Both the position numbers and the translations under genes were made by a program. Source: Dawidia soli (GTDB taxonomy: Bacteria > Bacteroidota > Bacteroidia > Cytophagales > Cyclobacteriaceae). Taken from it: a stretch of DNA of 64,000 bases. Within the stretch, counting starts at the first letter, position 1. Each line of letters opens with the position of its first letter. The stretch lies in contig NZ_JAHESC010000002.1 in NCBI RefSeq assembly GCF_018598185.1, forward strand, positions 1 to 64,000. Direction: 5' to 3'. Positions 1-8,133 of the stretch are shown piece by piece. The notes under the pieces were generated by a model. That model was not told where the DNA came from. It was given only the letters and a program-made list of their open reading frames with translations, and made no database searches.

Positions 1-54
1 TTTCTCCCCCCCCCCACCCGCCCACCCCCGATCCCAACCCGCCGGGGGGGCGGG
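1..54. other. Low-complexity C/G tract at window edge
   Basis: The first 54 bases are almost only C and G: a long C run, then a G run. No gene in the window has such composition and it does not encode the expected upstream part of the MOSC protein that follows. Most likely a contig edge or low-quality sequence rather than biology. Confidence 0.6.
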
Positions 55-441
55 GTGTGGGTCAAACCCAACGGTCACCGCCCCCGCGCCGCCCGCCGCC
101 AGGCGACCCTCATCCAGGCCGAGCACCTGCAGGCCATCGGCTCTTACCTTGGCCAGGATCCGATCGACCCCAAACTCACCCGCCGCAACATTGTCGTCCG
201 GGGCATAAACCTTTTGGCGTTAAAAGGCCAGCAGTTTCAGATCGGCCAGGCCGTGCTGGAATATTCGGGCGAATGTCATCCCTGCTCACGCATGGAAGAG
301 AATCTGGGGCCGGGCGGCTACAACGCCATGCGTGGTCACGGCGGTATCACAGCAAAAATTATCCGCGGCGGACCGATCCGGATCGGTGATGCCGTGTCCG
401 TGCTTCCGAAAAAAGACACGACACACGGTGATGCCTCATAG
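55..441 (+). CDS. MOSC domain protein, N-terminus missing
   Basis: C-terminal part of a MOSC-domain protein (family related to the molybdenum cofactor sulfurase C-terminus; thought to handle sulfur or N-hydroxylated substrates). Recognisable from RRQATLIQAEHL onward, then NIVVRGINLLALKG, the conserved-cysteine motif CHPCSRMEE and GGYNAMRGHGGI. The usual family member has about 60 more residues before this point; here the upstream bases are a C/G tract, so the start is lost and the GTG at 55 is only the first usable codon. Residues before RRQ do not look like the family. It overlaps the convergent TPR gene by 6 bases at the 3' ends. Confidence 0.75.
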   Translation: MWVKPNGHRPRAARRQATLIQAEHLQAIGSYLGQDPIDPKLTRRNIVVRGINLLALKGQQFQIGQAVLEYSGECHPCSRMEENLGPGGYNAMRGHGGITAKIIRGGPIRIGDAVSVLPKKDTTHGDAS

Positions 442-2331
442 CTGCGGCTGCTCGGCGAAGTCGCCACGCAACGTACGGAAACGCTTCCGCGCTTCGGCGG
501 CATATACGCTGCCCGGATACCTGTTGAGGAAATCACGATAGATCTCCATCGCCTTTTCTTTATTTTTTAGCTGGCGCTCATAAATGTCGCCTTCCAGAAA
601 ATAAGCATCATCGGCAAGAATGTCGTCGCCGAACTCCTCGCGAATTTTCTGAAGCAACGCCAGCGCCGGTTCAAACTCACCCATCTGCATGCGGATGTTT
701 GCCTCCAGCCAATAAACGTCGTCGAGTATTCCCTGATTTGAAAAAGCAGCGCCTGAAGCAGTGACTCCCTGTTTCAATTTCGCGAGACGGCTCAACGCGT
801 CGTTCGTTTTATTTTGATACAGCAGCAGCTCGATCGACGCATATTCTTTCAGCGCCTCACCCGCCGAGTCGAAAGCAATATTTTCTTTTATGCGCATACT
901 CAGGTCCAGGGCGTCGTTGGCGATCTCACGCGTCGTCGCTTCTTTCAAAATATCGAGATGCTCCTGGGCGAGTTTAAAATTTCCCTTGTAGTACGAGAGC
1001 TTCGCGTTCCTCAATTTCGCCTCGTAGCCCACGGGATTTTCTTTTTGCGTTTTCTCCACTTGCGAATACAACAGGCTGGACTCCCAGGGCTCGCCCTTCA
1101 ACAAATAAATATCACCAAGGTCGAGCTTCGCTTTCGACTTCAGGTACAGCGACGTCCTCGGGTTGTTGATCAAGGTCGTCAACACATGAACCGCCGAATC
1201 TTTTTGGTCAAGGTAGTTGGCATAGAGCAAGGCCTGACTCCGCGTAGCCTCCAGCGCGTTGGCGTTGTCGGGATATTGTTTTATAAATTTTTTGTAATCC
1301 GTGATCAGCGTCCGGACCGAATCGACGCTCACAGGATAGATCTTTTTTAGTTTTGCTTCGCGCGTGCGGATCAGGCCCAACGTCGCGATCAGGTAATTGG
1401 ATGTGCGCGGATATTCACGCGCCACGTAGCGATAGATCTTCGCAGCGTTTTCAAAGTCTTCGTTGTCCACAGCAACCCGCGCCACCTCGATGCACTTCTC
1501 GCCGTCCCGTTTGTAACGCTTGTCATAGGCACGAGCCTGGACGAAGGCGGCGTAAAAATTTTTTTGCTGGATCGTCACCCAGATCAGAAGATCGGAGTAA
1601 ACTTCGACGTCCGGAAATTTTTGGACGCGGTCGTACAAAAGATTTTCGAGGCTCACCAACTCGTCGGGCTCTGTCAGCAGCGCCTGCATGATATTTTTTA
1701 CGTATTGAATGTTGGCGGAATTCTGCGTGACGTAGTTCAGGTATTCCGTCACCATTTTGTCGCGGTTGCCTTTTAAGCGATACAGCATCGCCAGGTCCAG
1801 GCTGAAGAGACTGGGGTTCCCCAGGGCGTCGCGGCTCTCGGTTAGGGTCACGATGCCGTAGTCGGCGAGCGAGCGTGACGAAAAATATTCTGCCATCATT
1901 TTGGCGCGCGGCACCACGGTTTTGTTCTCGCTGATCAGCTCACGGAAATAACGGTCCGCCTTGTTCAAGTCACCCGACTTCACATAGATCAGCCCGACAT
2001 CCAGTTTGTATTGCAGATTTTCCGGATCCCTTTTCGACAACCTTTTCAGATATCCCCCCGCCTCGTCGTACGCACCCAGGTCCAGCAGCACGGTCAGATA
2101 ATTGTTATAAACAAACGGCGTGTTGAAATCCTGCCTGGCCAGGTCCCGGTACAGCTCGGCCGCTTTTTTTTTGTCGCCTTTGAGAAGGTACTCGTTTGCT
2201 AACTGAATTTCAGATTGGTTCTGTCCGATGGATAAGAGGCTAAAAAGCATGAACGCGGTTGTCCAGATCAGTTTCTCCCTTACTGTATTTATTAAATAAT
2301 ATATATAGTATTTATAATTAGGGGTGTTCAA
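436..2331 (-). CDS. Secreted tetratricopeptide repeat protein
   Basis: A protein of about 600-630 residues made of TPR units through almost its whole length (repeated A-x-x-x-Y-R and Y-Y-x-G-N-F-K-L-A-like helices; the last unit ends YAAEARKRF). A hydrophobic N-terminal segment ending LLSIGQNQ suggests export to the periplasm, where such proteins act as scaffolds; the partner cannot be told. The start is doubtful: the longest frame begins with TTG at 2331 and would run through an AT-only tract (2283-2322); an AAGGGAG sequence precedes residue 20, so a start near 2271 (CTG) or the first ATG at 2250 is possible. In either case 2283-2322 may be non-coding. Confidence 0.8.
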   Translation of the reverse strand: MNTPNYKYYIYYLINTVREKLIWTTAFMLFSLLSIGQNQSEIQLANEYLLKGDKKKAAELYRDLARQDFNTPFVYNNYLTVLLDLGAYDEAGGYLKRLSKRDPENLQYKLDVGLIYVKSGDLNKADRYFRELISENKTVVPRAKMMAEYFSSRSLADYGIVTLTESRDALGNPSLFSLDLAMLYRLKGNRDKMVTEYLNYVTQNSANIQYVKNIMQALLTEPDELVSLENLLYDRVQKFPDVEVYSDLLIWVTIQQKNFYAAFVQARAYDKRYKRDGEKCIEVARVAVDNEDFENAAKIYRYVAREYPRTSNYLIATLGLIRTREAKLKKIYPVSVDSVRTLITDYKKFIKQYPDNANALEATRSQALLYANYLDQKDSAVHVLTTLINNPRTSLYLKSKAKLDLGDIYLLKGEPWESSLLYSQVEKTQKENPVGYEAKLRNAKLSYYKGNFKLAQEHLDILKEATTREIANDALDLSMRIKENIAFDSAGEALKEYASIELLLYQNKTNDALSRLAKLKQGVTASGAAFSNQGILDDVYWLEANIRMQMGEFEPALALLQKIREEFGDDILADDAYFLEGDIYERQLKNKEKAMEIYRDFLNRYPGSVYAAEARKRFRTLRGDFAEQPQL

Positions 2332-2611
2332 ATGTGTACAAGTTTTGAGTTTTTGGGCTGTTTATAGGATGTAGATATCTATTGGATAGTAAACTTCTCT
2401 GATTCAGGTACTTAATATAGTTATTAACATTGAGATAGTGTGTAGATAAGTGATGTGTGCATAAGACGGCTTGTGGATGGTTGTGGGTAGATGTTGTTTT
2501 ATCCACGGACAACGTTCGCCGTGTTCCGTTTGTTGGGTTTTTGCAGGTTTTCCCGGTAGAGCGCTCAGTTTATCCACAAGATGTCCGCGTGTTATCAATA
2601 GGTTATCAACA
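2283..2611. other. Candidate replication origin: DnaA boxes plus AT-rich tract
   Basis: A stretch of almost pure A/T at about 2283-2322 lies beside a cluster of DnaA-box-like 9-mers (consensus TTATNCACA). Perfect matches: TTATGCACA (minus strand, 2456-2464) and TTATCCACA (plus, 2570-2578). One mismatch: TTATCTACA (minus, 2441-2449), TTATCCACG (plus, 2499-2507), TTATCAACA (plus, 2603-2611). Weaker: CCATCCACA (minus, 2472-2480), TTATCAATA (plus, 2592-2600). AT-rich unwinding tract plus boxes is the usual oriC layout, and mnmG and parS-like sites are nearby. Against: the mnmG operon reads toward it, and sampled GC skew does not switch cleanly here. Confidence 0.5.
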
Positions 2612-4295
2612 AGGGTCCGATCTCCCAATTTGCTTTGAGATTGATGATGGGGTTGTCTTTTTCGTTCAGATAATAGATGGTTGGCTCCGGTTCTACTTTA
2701 CGAAAGAAGTTTCCGGGCGACCATTCGCCGTTGCCGTCGTAGTCGATTATCAGTCTGATTTGGTACTCGGCTGGAATAACGTCTTCAAAGACGGCGTTCT
2801 TTTTGTCGTGGATAACCTTGACAACGTTATTGGACTTGTCGAGCAGCTGTACAATAAAATGCGCTTCTTTTGTTTGGATCTGCGTGGAGATCACGCCGGT
2901 TTCCTCCAGCGTGATAGGTCGCAATGTTTCTTCGGAAGCCTTCGAGCTGTCCCGCTCGATGCTGATGAATGCAGCATTGCCAAGGTAGAATCTGTTCTTG
3001 ATGACTTTCTTGGGTTGCTGTTTAGATTGACCTTTTTCTGTCGTAACAGGTTTTGGCTTTGGCGTATCTTTTACGGGCTCGGGCTCAATCAGGAGTTTTG
3101 CGTCAAAGGTCTTTTGGATCGTGATCCGGTTATGGAGCGAGTCCCATTGGATATCGCCTTTAGAAAAGGTGACAACTTTGGCGGAGTCGATCTGGTAGAG
3201 AATGCTGTCGTAGTTGATCTCAAGCAGTGGTTTGCTGAATTGTACCTGGCCTGTGATGAAGCCTTTTCGGGCAAATACTTTGAAACCGTCGGTCTTGGAA
3301 GAGAAAGCTTCTGGTTTTACTTCGCGGTCCGTGAACTTGGCGTAAATGACTGTATCGATTCGGTTATAGATACTGTCTCGTGCCGTGAGCCTGATGGCTG
3401 TGCTGTCGGTGTTGTCAAAGGTGTTGTACACGCGGATGTTGGCCGGGTCTTCGCCGAAAGCTGAGAAGAGCCATTCACTGCTGTCGGAAGTGAGTTTGTA
3501 GGTAGCTAGGTTCTTGGAAAGCTTGATATTGAAGTAGGTGTTGTACGGCCTGGAGTTGGTGAGCTTGAGCTGCCGGGTGTCGAGTTTGATGATCGGTATA
3601 TCGATTTGTTTCTGATTCCGTTTGAGCTCGATCGGTGTGCCGATGAAGCCGTATTGCTCGGTTTTGCTGTCTGCGATCAGGTTTCTGTTCCTGTCGTCGA
3701 TGGCGAAGACGTAGTAGGTTCCGGGTTTGAGATTCTCAAGCGCATATAGTCCCGTCTCATTGGTCTTTGTAATGTAGGCAGGCGTGTGTTGAAAGATGTT
3801 GAACGTGTCGCTTTCGAACAGCGCAACAGTTGCTTCTTTTACGGGGACAGGTCGTAGCGGATCGTAGATAAGTCCCTGAATGATGAGGGAGTCGACATAC
3901 GGCCCCGTGCTGATCGCGAGTTTTATATTCTTCGCCGGATTCTTTTCAGTGATGTCTTGTATCGCGTCCCGGAAGTTGAAGGTATAGGTAGTGCTGTCTT
4001 TCAGCTCCGTGTCTAACGTCATATGCACGACGTTCTTCTTGACGTTGATGTCGTACTTCTTTTGGATATCCGGAGTGACGATGATCTGTTCCTTGGGATT
4101 GTTCAGGAGTAAGGCCTCATCAAACGTAAGCGTGAGCTCTTTGTCTTTGAAGTTGGTCTGGTTGATATAAGGCACCGCTTTGACAAGTACCGGAGGAATG
4201 GTGTCTTTAGGCCCCCCCGTCGGGGCGGTTTGGCGCGCACATGACAGGATAAAAAGAGAATATACAAACCAGGGTAATGCTTTTCTGAGGATCAT
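2595..4295 (-). CDS. Ig-like domain lipoprotein
   Basis: A 566-residue surface or periplasmic lipoprotein: the signal peptide ends in a lipobox (LFILSCARQ, Cys about residue 19), followed by TGGPKDTIPP, typical of Bacteroidota proteins with an SbsA-type Ig-like domain (about residues 30-130: LTFDEAL, TYTFNFRDAIQD). A carboxypeptidase-regulatory-like beta-sandwich follows (TGLYALENLKPGTYYVFAIDD, about 185-205), then unassigned beta-rich sequence and a Lys/Pro-rich linker. Function unknown, probably structural in the envelope. Its ATG overlaps the stop of the upstream methyltransferase gene by 4 bases (ATGA), so it is the last gene of an mnmG-led unit. Confidence 0.85.
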   Translation of the reverse strand: MILRKALPWFVYSLFILSCARQTAPTGGPKDTIPPVLVKAVPYINQTNFKDKELTLTFDEALLLNNPKEQIIVTPDIQKKYDINVKKNVVHMTLDTELKDSTTYTFNFRDAIQDITEKNPAKNIKLAISTGPYVDSLIIQGLIYDPLRPVPVKEATVALFESDTFNIFQHTPAYITKTNETGLYALENLKPGTYYVFAIDDRNRNLIADSKTEQYGFIGTPIELKRNQKQIDIPIIKLDTRQLKLTNSRPYNTYFNIKLSKNLATYKLTSDSSEWLFSAFGEDPANIRVYNTFDNTDSTAIRLTARDSIYNRIDTVIYAKFTDREVKPEAFSSKTDGFKVFARKGFITGQVQFSKPLLEINYDSILYQIDSAKVVTFSKGDIQWDSLHNRITIQKTFDAKLLIEPEPVKDTPKPKPVTTEKGQSKQQPKKVIKNRFYLGNAAFISIERDSSKASEETLRPITLEETGVISTQIQTKEAHFIVQLLDKSNNVVKVIHDKKNAVFEDVIPAEYQIRLIIDYDGNGEWSPGNFFRKVEPEPTIYYLNEKDNPIINLKANWEIGPLLITY

Positions 4296-5176
4296 TTCTT
4301 GACGATATAGATAAGACTCGAGTAATCACCTGATTTAGAGGCCTTTACGTTTGAAGTAAGGCCGTTTAAGGTGGCCTTCAGCATACCTGTTACAGATGAC
4401 TTGCTGTTTTTGTATTTCTCGCTGAGCAGGCTGATGTAAAAGGAATCAAGTTTCATAGGGATTGTTCCCGTTACATTCATTCCGTTTTTAGTGATCAGTG
4501 TCCTCATTGTTTCACGTGAAAAATGCCAAAGATGTCTGGGAGTATCATAGCCTGCCCAGTGTTCTTTATAGTGCTGCCCATCCCAGCTGCTGTGATTGGG
4601 TACAGCAATAAAGATTGTGCCATTTTCGGCAAGCTTGCTTTTGAGCAGTGAAAGTGTTTGATCAAGATTGCTCACGTGCTCAAGGACGTGCCATAGCGTT
4701 ATGACCGTAAAGTTGGCATCAGTTGCAGATTGAAGTGACTCATATACCGGTGATGCTGTGAGTGTCTTAGCTTGTTCTCTCGCCGCCGGTGAAGGCTCGA
4801 CGCCCACGGTAGTCCAGCCGGCAGCTTTGCAGGTGGATAGGAATTCGCCGGTGCCACAGCCATAGTCCAGGATCTTTCCTGGTGTCGTGCCACCTTGTTG
4901 AACGATGCGGAGTTTCCATTTGAGCGTAAAGCTCCGCGCGATGAGATAGACTTTATCTACCAGCGTTTTTCCCTTGTTGGAGTGGGAGATGTAGTCTTCC
5001 GAAAGATAGTATTGATGTAAGTCCTCATCGGCGGGCCGTGGCGTGGTGATCGCAAGCTTGCAGGTTTGGCACTGCCGGAGTTCAAATACTTGTTGTGATA
5101 CAGTGTTGTCCTTGCTCGTGAGGAGAAGCTGCAGATCTTCTCCGCCGCATACGGGACATATCTTTATGTCGATCAT
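4292..5176 (-). CDS. Zinc-ribbon class I SAM-dependent methyltransferase
   Basis: A 294-residue methyltransferase with an N-terminal four-cysteine zinc ribbon (CPVCGG and CQTC, residues 7-37) followed by a Rossmann methyltransferase domain; motif I is LDYGCGTGEFL (about residues 98-108) and the post-motif acidic residue is in GVEPSP. LWHVLEHV fits motif IV. Families with this layout often methylate sugars or small molecules; the substrate cannot be named. Overlaps mnmG upstream and the lipoprotein downstream by 4 bases each, so the three are translationally coupled. A parS-like 16-mer lies inside it (4508-4523). Confidence 0.85.
   Translation of the reverse strand: MIDIKICPVCGGEDLQLLLTSKDNTVSQQVFELRQCQTCKLAITTPRPADEDLHQYYLSEDYISHSNKGKTLVDKVYLIARSFTLKWKLRIVQQGGTTPGKILDYGCGTGEFLSTCKAAGWTTVGVEPSPAAREQAKTLTASPVYESLQSATDANFTVITLWHVLEHVSNLDQTLSLLKSKLAENGTIFIAVPNHSSWDGQHYKEHWAGYDTPRHLWHFSRETMRTLITKNGMNVTGTIPMKLDSFYISLLSEKYKNSKSSVTGMLKATLNGLTSNVKASKSGDYSSLIYIVKK
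4508..4523. promoter_or_regulatory. parS-like site inside the methyltransferase gene
   Basis: The 16-mer TGTTTCACGTGAAAAA matches the general ParB-binding consensus TGTTNCACGTGAAACA in 15 of 16 positions (C to A at position 15). It is intragenic, as many parS sites are, and lies about 2.5 kb from the five-palindrome cluster. Confidence 0.6.
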
Positions 5177-7038
5177 TTGCCCATGTATATGGTTAGTACA
5201 GAAATGTCGGAAGGCGATACGCCGCTGATGCGTGTGGCCTGTCCGAGAGTTTCGGGTTTTATGCGTTTAAGCTTTTCACGCGCTTCAGAAGAGAGTGCCT
5301 TCACCCGGTCATAATCAAAGTCGGGTTTGATCTTGAATTCTTCCAGGCTTCCGATCTTTTCTGCAAGCTTTTGCTCGCGTTCGATGTAGCTCTCGTATTT
5401 GATGTCGATCTCAGCTTCTTCTTGTACTTCCGGGCTGTACTTATCCAGGAGCGCTTTTAGATCGGGGCTTAATTGGCGCAACTCGGGCATACCGATCTGT
5501 GGACGACGCAGCAAGTGAGCGACAACCACCTTTTCACGGATGGCAGATGTTTGAATGCTTTCCAGGCCGGCATTTACCGTTTCGGGGTCGGCTTTGATGC
5601 TGCTGAGCTCTTTCAGTAATTGATCAATGGACGTCTTTTTTTGAAGGAAGGAATCATAACGTTCTTGTGTGGCAAGACCAATCTTGTAACCTGTTTCGGT
5701 CAGGCGCAGGTCGGCATTGTCCTGGCGGAGTAGAATGCGATACTCGGCACGCGAGGTGAACATCCGGTACGGCTCCTGTGTGCCCTTGTTTACCAGATCG
5801 TCAATCAGTACACCGATATAGGCTTCTGATCTTTTTAAGATCAAAGGTTCTTTTTCATGTGCAGTATGATGAGCGTTGATACCAGCCATCAGACCCTGGC
5901 AGGCCGCTTCTTCATAACCAGTCGTGCCATTGATCTGGCCGGCAAAGAATAGTCCGGTGACGAGGTGCGTTTCGAGGCTTAGTTTGAGCTGGGTCGGGGG
6001 AAAGAAGTCATATTCTATCGCATATCCAGGACGGAACATCTTAGCGTTTTCAAATCCGGGGATCTTACGCAATGCCTGGTATTGTATATCCTCTGGTAGC
6101 GAAGTAGAAAAGCCGTTTACATAGATCTCTACTGTGTTCCACCCTTCAGGCTCGACAAAGATCTGATGGCGGTCTCGTTCAGCGAAACGGTTGATCTTAT
6201 CTTCTATGGAAGGACAGTAGCGGGGACCTAATCCTTTAATGCGACCTTGGAACATCGGAGACTTATCAAATCCTTTCTGCAGTTCCTGGTGAACATCTTC
6301 ATTTGTGTACGTGATCCAGCAGCTGACTTGTTTGTCCAATGGCGTTGTATCTGAATAGGAGAATTTGCCGGGCTTTTCGTCCCCCGGCTGTTCTTCCATC
6401 TTTGAATAGTCCAGGCTTCTGCCATCGATACGCGGAGGCGTGCCGGTTTTCATACGGCCAGCCTCGAATCCAAGGGTTAGGAGCTGTTCGGTCAGTCCGG
6501 TGGCCGCCTTTTCGGCTGCACGCCCTCCGCCGAAGTTCTTTTCGCCGATGTGGATCAATCCATTTAAGAAGGTGCCGTTGGTGAGGACGACCGCCTTTGA
6601 TTTGATCTCCAGGCCGAGAGAAGTCTTCACACCTACTGCTCTGCCGTCCTTAACGAGTATTTCCTTAACGGTTTCTTGCCAGAAGTCCAGGTTGGGAGTT
6701 CTTTCGAGGGCCAGGCGCCATTCTTCGGAGAATTTCATGCGGTCGTTTTGTGTACGGGGGCTCCACATAGCAGGACCTTTGGAACGGTTCAGCATTCGGA
6801 ATTGAATAGCGGACTTATCTGAGATAATACCCGACATGCCTCCCAGGGCGTCGATCTCTCGCACAATTTGGCCTTTCGCTACACCACCCATGGCCGGATT
6901 ACAGGACATCTGGGCGATGGTGTTCATGTTCATTGTCACTAGCAGTACCTTCGAGCCCATCATGGCCGCGGCATGCGAAGCTTCACAACCGGCATGCCCT
7001 GCTCCTACTACTATGACATCATATTCTGGAAACATCAT
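5173..7038 (-). CDS. mnmG: tRNA uridine-5-carboxymethylaminomethyl modification enzyme MnmG (GidA)
   Basis: FAD-dependent subunit of the MnmEG complex, which with MnmE, NADH, a folate and glycine or ammonium installs (carboxymethyl)aminomethyl groups at the wobble uridine of certain tRNAs. 621 residues, full length. N-terminal FAD-binding motif VVGAGHAGCEA (about 10-20), conserved MSCNPAMGGVAKGQ (44-57) and the KTGTPPRI and GTTGYEEAACQGL signatures. First gene of a coupled unit with the methyltransferase and Ig-like lipoprotein. Its upstream region carries the five parS-like palindromes. Confidence 0.97.
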   Translation of the reverse strand: MMFPEYDVIVVGAGHAGCEASHAAAMMGSKVLLVTMNMNTIAQMSCNPAMGGVAKGQIVREIDALGGMSGIISDKSAIQFRMLNRSKGPAMWSPRTQNDRMKFSEEWRLALERTPNLDFWQETVKEILVKDGRAVGVKTSLGLEIKSKAVVLTNGTFLNGLIHIGEKNFGGGRAAEKAATGLTEQLLTLGFEAGRMKTGTPPRIDGRSLDYSKMEEQPGDEKPGKFSYSDTTPLDKQVSCWITYTNEDVHQELQKGFDKSPMFQGRIKGLGPRYCPSIEDKINRFAERDRHQIFVEPEGWNTVEIYVNGFSTSLPEDIQYQALRKIPGFENAKMFRPGYAIEYDFFPPTQLKLSLETHLVTGLFFAGQINGTTGYEEAACQGLMAGINAHHTAHEKEPLILKRSEAYIGVLIDDLVNKGTQEPYRMFTSRAEYRILLRQDNADLRLTETGYKIGLATQERYDSFLQKKTSIDQLLKELSSIKADPETVNAGLESIQTSAIREKVVVAHLLRRPQIGMPELRQLSPDLKALLDKYSPEVQEEAEIDIKYESYIEREQKLAEKIGSLEEFKIKPDFDYDRVKALSSEAREKLKRIKPETLGQATRISGVSPSDISVLTIYMGK

Positions 7039-7061
7039 CTATTATTTACTTGTTTAAGCTA

Positions 7062-7286
7062 CGTTCCACGTGGAACACTAAAGTTGCCCACAAAATCTTT
7101 CCACATTTCCACATTTGCGTTCCACGTGGAACATTTATCTGTCTCTCTTTAATGGTTGAGCCACTAATGTTCCACGTGGAACACTATGATCGTGCAGGTT
7201 TCTAATTCCACGGTGCTATGGCAAATGTTCCACGTGGAACATTGCCCCTTTTCTGCGCTATGGTTCTTTATGTTCCACGTGGAACA
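7062..7286. promoter_or_regulatory. Cluster of five parS-like palindromes
   Basis: Five identical perfect palindromes GTTCCACGTGGAAC at 7063-7076, 7119-7132, 7169-7182, 7227-7240 and 7272-7285 (start-to-start spacing 56, 50, 58 and 45). The last four extend to or nearly to the 16-mer TGTTCCACGTGGAACA. This is the symmetric G/C variant of the ParB site TGTTNCACGTGAAACA. The cluster fills the gap between ybeY and mnmG; apparent reading frames here give only the meaningless repeated peptide MFHVEH. Known role of such sites: ParB loading and origin segregation. The same DNA must hold the mnmG promoter. Confidence 0.8.
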
Positions 7287-7287
7287 T

Positions 7288-7713
7288 TTAATTGTTCCGC
7301 AAGGCCAGATAGGTATCTTCTTTCTTGGTCATCTGGGCTTTGGCTGTCTTCGTCTTATCACCATAACCCACCAGGTGCAAAACGCCGTGAATAATGACTC
7401 TGTGCAATTCTTCGTCGAAGGGACGCCCAAACTTCCCGGCATTCTCATGGATCCGCTCTATGCTAATGAAAATATCACCTTCAATAGTTCCCGGTGTCGC
7501 GCTGCTATCAAAGGTGATGATATCGGTGTAGGTGTGATGGTCCAAGTACTCCATGTTTATCTGTAACAGGTACTCGTCCGTGCAAAAGATGAAGTTCAGA
7601 TCGCCCAGGGTCTTTTTTTCCTTCCTTAGGGCGGATTTGATCCAGGTGGATGTTTTGCGGGGATGCGGAAGCTTAAATTCTGTTTCTTCAGAGAAGAAGC
7701 GGATAGAGGCCAT
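7288..7713 (-). CDS. ybeY: Endoribonuclease YbeY (16S rRNA maturation)
   Basis: 141-residue YbeY/UPF0054 family protein, a zinc-dependent single-strand endoribonuclease acting in 16S rRNA 3'-end maturation and ribosome quality control. The central part (DIITFDSS, GDIFISIERI) and the metal motif HGVLHLVGYGD are clear. The classical motif is H-x3-H-x5-H; here the third position is Asp, a substitution that I believe is usual in Bacteroidota YbeY. Its ATG overlaps the stop of the upstream RsbW-like gene by one base (TGATG). Confidence 0.93.
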   Translation of the reverse strand: MASIRFFSEETEFKLPHPRKTSTWIKSALRKEKKTLGDLNFIFCTDEYLLQINMEYLDHHTYTDIITFDSSATPGTIEGDIFISIERIHENAGKFGRPFDEELHRVIIHGVLHLVGYGDKTKTAKAQMTKKEDTYLALRNN

Positions 7714-8117
7714 CAGGAATTCATGTAAAAGCTCAATTCAACGATTCTTCCCTCTTCCTTGAAGTCCACTTCGTCCGACAAGTGCTTCATCAGGAAGATG
7801 CCACGGCCCCCTGGCTTCTCCAGGTTCTCCGGTGCAGTCGGGTCAGGCAGATTCTGGTAGTCAAACCCCATTCCTTCGTCCTTTACTACAAACCGGATCA
7901 TGCTCTCGTCCAAAGAAAGGCTCAAATGCACATTCTTCGTTTTGTCACTGGCATTGCCATGCTTAATGGCATTGTTCACCGCCTCCGTTACGGCAATCAT
8001 GATATTACCATAAATATCATCGTCGAGGTGAAAGCGCTCCTTGGCATTGTCAATGAAGCTCTCAATCATGCGGATGTTCTCTACGATAGACGGGACCTGG
8101 ATACTAATGGTGTTCAT
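7713..8117 (-). CDS. RsbW-type ATP-binding anti-sigma/serine kinase domain protein
   Basis: 134-residue single-domain GHKL (HATPase_c_2) protein of the RsbW/SpoIIAB type, which bind sigma factors or phosphorylate STAS-domain anti-anti-sigma factors. N box: AVTEAVNNAIKHGN (about residues 43-56); G1 box DEGMGFD; G2 GGRGIFLMK. No partner STAS or sigma gene is adjacent, so its target is unknown. Coupled to ybeY by a one-base overlap and 16 bases after the DUF4175 gene, so probably co-transcribed with both. Confidence 0.88.
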   Translation of the reverse strand: MNTISIQVPSIVENIRMIESFIDNAKERFHLDDDIYGNIMIAVTEAVNNAIKHGNASDKTKNVHLSLSLDESMIRFVVKDEGMGFDYQNLPDPTAPENLEKPGGRGIFLMKHLSDEVDFKEEGRIVELSFYMNS

Positions 8118-8133
8118 GTGCTCTATAGCCTTG

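Noticed and set aside
7186-7566. Plus-strand reading frame giving repeated MFHVEH peptides
   Set aside because: The peptide is just the translation of the GTTCCACGTGGAAC palindromes and the rest is antisense to ybeY.
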